DNA from: Muricea muricata
Taxonomy: Eukaryota > Cnidaria > Anthozoa > Malacalcyonacea > Plexauridae
Assembly (NCBI GenBank): GCA_963855995.1
Contig: OY979728.1
Span: 2,156,330 to 2,220,329, forward strand
DNA: 64,000 nt
Reading direction: 5' to 3'
Shown here in pieces: positions 51,401-60,400 of this stretch. The notes below the pieces were generated by a model that did no database searches, had not been told where the DNA came from, and worked only from the letters and a program-made list of their open reading frames with translations. The translations under genes were made by a program, and so were the position numbers. Every line of letters starts with the position of its first letter. Within the stretch, counting starts at the first letter, position 1.

Positions 51401-54400
51401 TACCCATCTGCCCTTTCTTCCGTACTAATACGAATTTTCTCTGTCGGAACACTGCGTGCTTTTTGATAACAACTTTCGGTTTGACTTGAGGCTTTCGTTG
51501 TGTGGGTACTACAGACTGTATTTCTCCAATTCTCAAACGTTCGCCGTTGCGACGTTCTATCGTTTTTCCGTGTCCTAAATTTACTCCAATGATCCTCTTC
51601 TGGCGAAATTTAAGATGTCTTACACGAAAACTCGGCCGTTTTGTTGCCACAGTGCAGTTTTCTACCAACAGATGTTTCTCATGCTTGATTTCATCTTTGT
51701 CGTCGCACATCGAGTGGTGTTGATAGAGGATATAAAAACATAAAAGCAGCATCAAGGCTGCTTTTATCCCTATTCCACACTCCCTTTTCAATCTAATCCA
51801 TTTCAGCATTGCGAACAATTCGAGAAGTTATAATCTTGTCTCTTAGCTCATGACAAAGCGCTACAACGATATAACGAAGCGCGGTTTTTGATTTTCAAAC
51901 ATTTATTATGTAATGTACATCTTGTTGTGGTCATTATATACAGTAGGGTTCCTAACCACAGGCGTTTTGGACTCTTGATTGTTATTCAAACAGGTGAACC
52001 CATCCTTATGGTAATTTGTATTTATAATATATATAGGTTATCACATGAGGGGCCAGGTGATATCAGTTTTATCGCTTGAGGGACGATATCATAAATCTTA
52101 CGAGTGAGCGCAGCGAACGAGGGACAAAATATGATAGCGTAATGAGAGCGATAAAACTGATGTTACCGAGCCTCGAATGTGATAACCTATTTATCACATA
52201 CTTGTGCCTTTATCAGAGCTATTCAGGGGCGAAAATCAGATTTTATTTTTTCTAATTATAAATAATTTGATTTCATTTCCGAATGAATGCAAAACATTGT
52301 AAAAAATACGTTAAACAGCTAAAACTTTGCAAAAACAAGGCAAGAGTAACTTATCTTTTTACAGTTACAGATATCTTTCTGTTATTGGCCTTCCATCATA
52401 ACATATTTTGCTCATCTTTGTTTTTGCAGCGGGACAAAAAACGATATCACCGGGATATGTCGTTTTTATGTCACCCTGTTTATCACCCTGATAAAGGTGC
52501 AAGTATGTGATACTGACTTTTATATGTCTTGGTGTTATCTGCTCAGGTGGAAATGATGTTTGTAGTGTTACTCTGAGTTTATATCCACACCGGGCACTAA
52601 AGCTGAAAAATATGCCTGACCACGATTGTAAATGAACCTACAACCAATGCCTTTTATTCGCTGGTGAACACAGAACTCAAAGTAACACACACTTGATCAA
52701 AGTATATATTACGACACTAAGAAAGTCTATTAAATTCCAGTCAGGACGCTGGAAAATAAATTCGTATCTTTGGCGCGCACGACGTATAAAATGCTCTGTG
52801 CATTTTTCGACAGGTCCAAAGACTGGCGGCTCACACGAATACCTTCGTCGTCACTACAAGATGAACTATGTGCCCAGCGGTTTCTGGAGTCGTCTCATTG
52901 CTCGACTCATGATAGCCGTGCAACGCTGGGGAAGGGAGGAGGGGCTTGGTGACGAGCTTATCTGTGACGAAGGAGGAAAAGATGTTCGTTCCTCGTCGCA
53001 TTTCCGGCCTCTTCCCCATGGTTACTCCATGGTCTACTGGCGTCAAGGGATGGGGGTTGTTTATATTGGTGGACATCTGGTGGTCGAATCTCACGCTGCC
53101 AAGGTAAGGTGCTAGGGCTGTCCTCATTGGGCTTATAAAATCTCAAAAAATGCTAAAAAAAATCAAAGAAGTAACTATACAGAAACCTTTACCAGCAGAC
53201 AATTTAATAAAATATAAGAAAAGACATACTCCGAAGAACAACATCTTGTAAACTCGTGATATGAGCTATTAACAACAAGACAACCGTTTTGCGGTGATAT
53301 TTAGACTCTATTTTAAGGTGATTGTCAAACCAGAATAAGCTATTTACAAGCTTGCTATCATACTATATACAAAGAAACAGGGAAAAAAATGACATTGTTT
53401 GTCCATAGTATAGTGTTACATTACTATTATGTCATTTCTTCCTGTTTCTTTGTATATAGTATGATAGCAAGCTTGTAAATAGTTTATTCTGGTTTCACAA
53501 TGACTTTGAAATAGAGTCGAAATATCACCTTAAAACTGTTGTCTTGTTGTTAACAGCTCATATCTTGAGTTTACAAGATGTTGTTTTTCGGAGCATGCTT
53601 TTTCTTGTAACTATACAGTCTATAGCTTTATGTTGCTGCCCTTGCAGCGTTTCTCTAAAGGTACCAAAGAATGGTGGCAGTTCGATTAAGGGAGAGGTTC
53701 AGACTTCCTCTACCACTACCGCTAACTTTTCCCGATTTTTAAACCACTTGATTGGTCAGTCGGGTAGGTCCGGCACATCTGATTGGCTGAAAGATAGATT
53801 TAAGTAGTAGCGGTAGAGGTATTGGAAGCCAAATCTGAACCTCCTAAGATTGATACACAGTCAGAAACACAACAGACTTGATGAAAGTTGAGAATTTTTA
53901 TTCGTCATCAAGTTGCTTCAAGCTTGCTGACTTCATCAAGTTGCATCAAGCCTGCCTGTGAAAATCAGACTTGATGCAACTTGATATTTGCAGACTTGCT
54001 GCAAGTTGTTAAAACAACTCACATCAAGATTGCGAATAAAAATTCTTGATAATCAACTTGCATCGATCCCGGTAACATTCACAGTTTCGGTAGCATTTAC
54101 AGGTATGCTTGCAAGAGCTCTCCCACGAAAATACCTTTAATCTATCTGTATTTGCGTTAGTAAGTACAGATTAAATAGCATGGGATAATTTTTCCTTTAG
54201 GAAAGAAACGCTTACACTGGAGCTTTAGAGGACGTTGAAGGTGTCATGGTAACAGTTTGGTCAGAGGCGAAAGACTTCTCAGTTTTAGGTTTTGTCACAG
54301 ATCAGATCAATTCTCTCATAACGGAATGGTATCCAGGTATGAGCGAAGTTTTACTTTGCGAGCAAAAATTATCCATTAAAGGGAAATAGCAACAAAAATT

Positions 54401-57400
54401 TTTATTGTCTCATTTGAAAGAGACTCTAAAAATGATATATAGAAGTCTTTTACAAAATTTTTGTATCTATTTTACTTTTAGAGATATTGTCATTTGAATA
54501 ATCGGACTGTCCGCCATCTTGGATTAATTTTTAACCTCATTAAGAATGTTTTGGTGACGTCACAACAGGGATAAGCCATTCAAAGCTTCTTCTAAATACT
54601 TACCACCAATGGAATATGTGTGAAACCTTTTCAGTCCGTGCTGAAATCCGAAACACTTACCATGTGTGTGGTTAATGAAGAAGATTAATCATTGTGCCGT
54701 AAGAAAAAAAAATTGCGTGACCCCAGTTGTGACGTATCATGCATATCTACAAATATCCAAGATGGCAGAGAACTAAAGATTTCAAGTCAAAATATCTCAC
54801 CAAATAAGGCAGATATAAAAATTCTATAATAGACTTCTATATATTGTTTTGGAGTCTCTTTCAAATAAGATGATAAAAAATTTTGTCGCCATTTCCCTTT
54901 AAACAAAAAGTGCCATTTATGTAAACCAAATTTTTGTGCTGGATATAGCTCTGTCATGTCTGAACTGTTCGCTTCGAACTAGGGCTGTTTTTTAGGCTCG
55001 ATTTTTACAGGGGTAGGTTGTCCGAAATGTGGGTAGCGCCATCCACTGGATAGTGATTTTTCAACTGCCGCAGAAAGTTATGAAAAGCAATGACGCCAGG
55101 GATATTGAACTCGTAAGAGATCAAAAGTGACTTCAACTCGATAATGCTGAACTTTAATATGGGTTTTACCTGTCACTGAACACGATTAGAAAGTTTGAGA
55201 AAATCACTTTCGGCTGGATGTATAGCCCTATTCACCTCTCCTACAACCTACCCGTGATGTGTGTAAGTTGTATCACAACTTGTATCACAAGCGTCTTAAC
55301 AAACTGTCAAAAACAGTTATGTGCGCACTGTTTGTCCCAAGTTATTGTTAATGAATCGTAACAAGCTTGAAGGGAATATTTGACTTGTTACAAGGTTGCC
55401 GCCCTGACTCCTAGCAACTGGTTAGCGCGTTACCCTCGATCTTAGTGGTGAAAGGTCATTGCTTTCGATTGATCACCGAAATGACACATATATACTCGAA
55501 ATTACAGAAACGCGCAAGAAATCCTAAGCAAAACATTTCAGAGGTATTTCTCTGTTGTAGGTTTGGAAGAAAGCGACAAGCATGGAATTCCTCTCGTGCG
55601 TCACGTGATACCGTGCCCGCAGTGCACGGAACACGGCGCTCCCTTGTACAGAATGCGCAGATCTATATCAATGCGGAGTGTCAACGAAATAGAGGAAAGC
55701 AAACCATCAGAGTTTTCGTTGATGGAATGTGCCGCTGCTGCTGTCGAGTACACGGAGATAGCTTGCCCTTATCACGTGAACAGCCCCGTGAAGTTACGTA
55801 ACCTCGTTCCTGATTTGGTGCTGTCTGATTTACCACCAGAGTTAGCCATTGATAATAAGGTCAGTCTGAGAGGAGTTAGGTTTGATTAGAATTGAAACTG
55901 AAACTGTAAACTTAAACCCTCGTCTCTAGAAAGCTACAAGCAGTAGAGAAGCCTGCCCGACGATTTGGTCATGCTGTGTAAATTTAAATCATTATCATTA
56001 TTCATTTCTGTAGAAATTGATTCCTTATTTACGGTCTATAAACACAGAAAAAATGCATGACCAATGTCGGGCTGGCTTCGGCACTGGCTACAAGTGTAGT
56101 CAACAGGAATAAACAGTTTTCTGTGTTTATCTAAGGTGTTCGTGTTCAACCCAAGTGAGGAAAATCGTCTGGGAAGTGGAGGTGCTGGCGAGGTGTTTTT
56201 AGGAATGTACAAGAAAGAAAAGGTTGCCGTGAAGAGATTTTATTCATCAAACGGCACGAGGTAAACTGTGGGTGATAACTTTATTTCAAGAAACTTAACT
56301 GATCGTCCATGAAGAGAAACTCTTTCAACGTCAACTGAGCTAAAAAACATTGTGAAACTCATTGATATTCGATGAGAAAACAAAAAAGAAATCATGAGTG
56401 TGAAGGAGTCTGTTATATATTTAAGGATTGTGTCATTTGTGTGCATTCAGCCAGTGCGTTGTTTGCAAACAAAACACGAACTAAACAGTCTCTAAACCAT
56501 TTTATCATATGATCTGAGTTCACTTCTTGCAATAATTTAAATACCGTGCGCCTACATCTTTGCTTAGCTTATTTACCTCGAAAAACTGCAATGCTCCACA
56601 TTGTTTCCCTGTTCGTAGTTTTAGCAACTGTTGATTTGTGCAGTTAAAAAAGATGTCAAAACTCCGATACAGAATTCTGTTGATTTCGTAAACTTTGACT
56701 TTGATTTTCTCGCCTTTTAATATATGATGTCTTATCAAAATTTCTTCGCAGATAAATCTATAAAATCGAGGAGTTTCTCACATGCTATTTATAAAATTAG
56801 CGTCCTTGTCGTATCAGATAAGCAAATCTCTCCTTCGGCTCTGGTTTATATTTAAGAAATATAAAACATTTTTCCGTGTTGATATACAGTTATATCAACA
56901 CGAGTGGAATTGGGAAACGAGAAATTGTATAGAAGCCCGAAGGGCGGAGTGTTTTCATACAATTTCGAATTTTCCTGACTTCCACGAGTGTTGATATAAC
57001 TGTATATCACCACGGAAAAATGTTTTATAATTTTTTTATAATATAGCAATGTCAAAAGCCCGAAGGATACGAAAAATGTCCGTGTTTACAAGTGGCAGGA
57101 AATTTTCCGTGTTTACATTGAGTTATGTAAACACAGCTCTAAACCAATCAGCGTTCAGGATTCACAAATGCTATGTTATAAATGCTGATACAACACGGTC
57201 GCTCATGTTGTGGTTTCAATTTCTTTTTGTAGTTTTGATAGTGGCTTGGGTTCGAATTTTAGTCTTGGTAAACGAGGAGGCAGTCGTAACACTGATGTTG
57301 GATCATTTTCTGGTCGTAATCGTGCGTTTACTGTCACTCCGACCACGATCGAAGAAGATTTGAGAAGAACTAAAATATTGTCATCCTTCATGGAACTACG

Positions 57401-60400
57401 ACAGGAGGTGAAACAAAGAATAGTTTGAACTATTTCCAGTATAGATAAAGTTAGTTTTGTCACAGTTAATAGGACACTTTAGGTTTTCTCCTGTAATAAC
57501 ACTGGATCAATAAGAAATGATTCTTACTGGACCTCTAAGAAGAACAGTTTAGAACTGATAGAGTTATCCAGTATAAATAAAGTTAGTTTAGTTTAGGTTT
57601 CCTCCTGTAGTAACACTGGATCAATAAGAGATGATCCTTACTGGACCTCTAGGAAGAACAGTTTAGAACTGATAGATCTATCCAGTATAAATAAAGTTAG
57701 TTTTGTCACAGTTAATAGAAGGAGACTTTAGTTTAGGTTTCCTCCTGTAGTAACACTGGATCAATAAAAGATGATCCTTACTGGACCTCTAGGAAGAACA
57801 GTTTAGAACTGATAGAGTTATCCAGTATAAATAAAGTTAGTTTAGTTTAGGTTTCCTCCTGTAAGTAACACTGGATCAATAAGAGATGATCCTTACTTGA
57901 CCTCTAGGAAGAACAGTTTAGAACTGATAGAGTTATCCAGTATAAATAAAGTTAGTTTAGTTTTGGTTTCCTCCTGTAGTAACACTGGATCAATAAGAGA
58001 TTATCCTTACTGGACCTCTAGGAAGAACAGTTTAGAACTGATAGAGTTATCCAGTATAAATAAAGTTAGTTTAGTTTAGGTTTCCTCCTGTAGTAACACT
58101 AGATCAATAGGGGATGGTTCCTTAACTTATAACATGTCTAAAACCTATATTTCTTTTATGTAGGTTTCTGTGTTAGGTCGCCTGAACCACCCGTGTGTGG
58201 TCGCTTTAGTTGGCGTTTCCATACAACCGCTGTGCATAGTGCTCGAGCTGTCACCTCTTGGCAGCTTATTTTCCATACTTGAGAAGGAGATGGCAAAGCT
58301 GGAATCGGAAAAGTTTCAACAGAGCATCCAAGCAGCTCATGACGTGAGAAAACCAATATTTGACCGATATCTGACATACAAGATCGTTTACCAGGTAAGA
58401 GACTAGCTTCGATGAGAAGAGCTTGAATTTCAACATGCCTATGATTTCCACAGGAATTAGTTCAACACATCTTCCCTTTAGAAATTATATAAAATCCAGT
58501 GAAGTTCCAGAAAATAATAACTGCTTTACCCGCTAGTCAAAAAGAACTACCGTGTATAAATATGAAATAATAATATATAATATAATGGGATAGTTATTGA
58601 CTACGTTTATACCCATTTCAGGTCGCTCATGCTTTGCAATACCTTCACGACTTGGGTATCATTTACCGGGATCTAAAGTCCGATAACCTTCTCGTCTGGT
58701 CTCTTGAAAAGAACGCCACTGTGCACGTGAAGCTATCAGATTACGGCATTTCAAGATTTGCAACCCCGCAAGGAATGCTGGGTGAGGAGGGAACACCTGG
58801 GTTCCAGGCCCCTGAAGTACGCCCCGGATCAACGTACAACGAAAAGGTGTGTGATGTTGTGTTAATACTTTACGCAAGACTTGTAATTATCAAGCCGGAG
58901 CAAGCGCTGTGAATGCATACAAATTCCATCCAAACTATTTCGGATGTGTAACGATTATCATTGACCATTCATCAGGTTGACATCTTCTCGTTTGCAATGC
59001 TGATCTATGAAATCCTCTCTGGACTGCGACCATACCACGAGTGTCGAGGCTCGGCCCAGATTAAGAAAGCTTTGCGTCGAGGTGACAGGCCCTCGCTCCA
59101 GCGGAGTTACCTTGACTCAGAGATGCCAGAACTTGAAGCATTGATGAATAAATGTTGGAAGGAATCAGCCGCCACCAGGCCCTCGGCCGAAGCTGTGTTG
59201 GACTTGATGGAGGATCCGTCGTTTATGTGTTTGAATCGAGCAATGCCGTACGTTGGCGAGAAGCAATGGGAGAGCATCACAACATTCATTCCTCTTTCCG
59301 ACAAAGACCAAGGTACGAACTTACTTAGTACTTTTGTAGTACACTGCTTTGTTTATTTACACAGCCAAAAACGCCACGGTCTTGTTCAGCAGTGGCTTAC
59401 TGCGACTTGTAAACAGTTGCATCATCATCAAGTTGCAACAAGTCTGTTGAGATCGGCCATATTTGTACGTTGGTAATTGAATGACTATGACCGTTATTTT
59501 TGAAAATATGTAAATACAAAATCTTGAAATGTATTTAATTGAAGTTAGAGGGTTCAGGGCCGTATTACAGTTATACGATCAGGATTATTAAGTGATTTTA
59601 GCCTGCGTTTCCTGTCCATTCATTTTACTGTCTGTGGTTAGATCGATGGTTGCTGGTTTGCCTCATGTTGACAAGTTGTTTCTCTGTAGTTTTTAATGAG
59701 GACGAGCATGAAAGGGGCAGCCACTCGGTATTGATATGGGGCGGTGAAGAACAGGAAAGATTGTATTCTGTTGTCGATTGTAAAACTGGAATCGATCAAG
59801 TTCCTCAAACGCTGTGTTTTGGACCACGCGTGGCTTGCTTGGCCAAAGTTGGCGAACGATATTGGTTGGGAACTGAGGTTAGTTTTGAAAATATATATAA
59901 CCCTGATATAACATACTATACCACACCATATCACACAATACCATACCATACCATACCATACCATACCATACCATACCACACCACACCACACCACACCACA
60001 CCACACCACACCACACCACACCACACCACACCACACCACACCACACCACACCACACCACACCACACCACACCACACCACACCACACCACACCACACCACA
60101 CCACACCACACCACACCACACCACACCACACCATACCATACCATACCATATCAGCAACACAGATTATTATATTTTCTATTTTAGGGTTCTCTTATCGAAG
60201 TGTTTGGTCGCGCAAAACCTGGTTGCGACTTGAAAATTCTTTGGTCGTTTAAACTGAATTCTCAAGTGTTGGGATTAGAAGTGGAACATTTTGCTGACAG
60301 AAGATCATTTGATGTAAGTACGGCATTTTTACAGTTTATTAATTTTACGCTGAGTTATACACAAGTGTATTACATGTTAAACAAAAACAGTTCCACATTA

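Larger units (their letters stand above)
45438..55859 (+). other. LRRK1: LRRK1 exons 11-16: COR domain
   Basis: COR-A features include IPLSYLKLQ, FLHENGVILHYND and FIEPGWLCEIMALLVT. Exon 14 has the COR-B motif YVPSGFWSRLIARLM. Exon 16 (residues 1181-1280) carries HVIPCPQC with paired Cys and His, then an acidic linker to the kinase. The acceptor of exon 12 is attaag at 45979; the more obvious-looking AG at 45986 would put a stop in frame. The largest intron of the gene (46951-52813) falls here. Confidence 0.88.
56136..59312 (+). other. LRRK1: LRRK1 exons 17-21: protein kinase domain
   Basis: The glycine loop GSGGAGEV is near residue 1292, the beta-3 lysine is in VAVK (1313), and the alpha-C glutamate is probably in ELRQEVSVL. 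The catalytic loop is YRDLKSDN (Asp 1474), the magnesium motif DYG (Asp 1497; DYG in place of DFG is typical of LRRKs), then GTPGFQAPE. All catalytic residues are present. Exon 18 adds about 45 Ser/Gly-rich residues between beta-3 and alpha-C. Confidence 0.93.

Noticed and set aside
59638-60252. Open frames of CGVVW or HTTPH repeats
   Set aside because: They are readings of the CCATA/CCACA microsatellite. The real exon there is 59690-59877, with its donor before the array.
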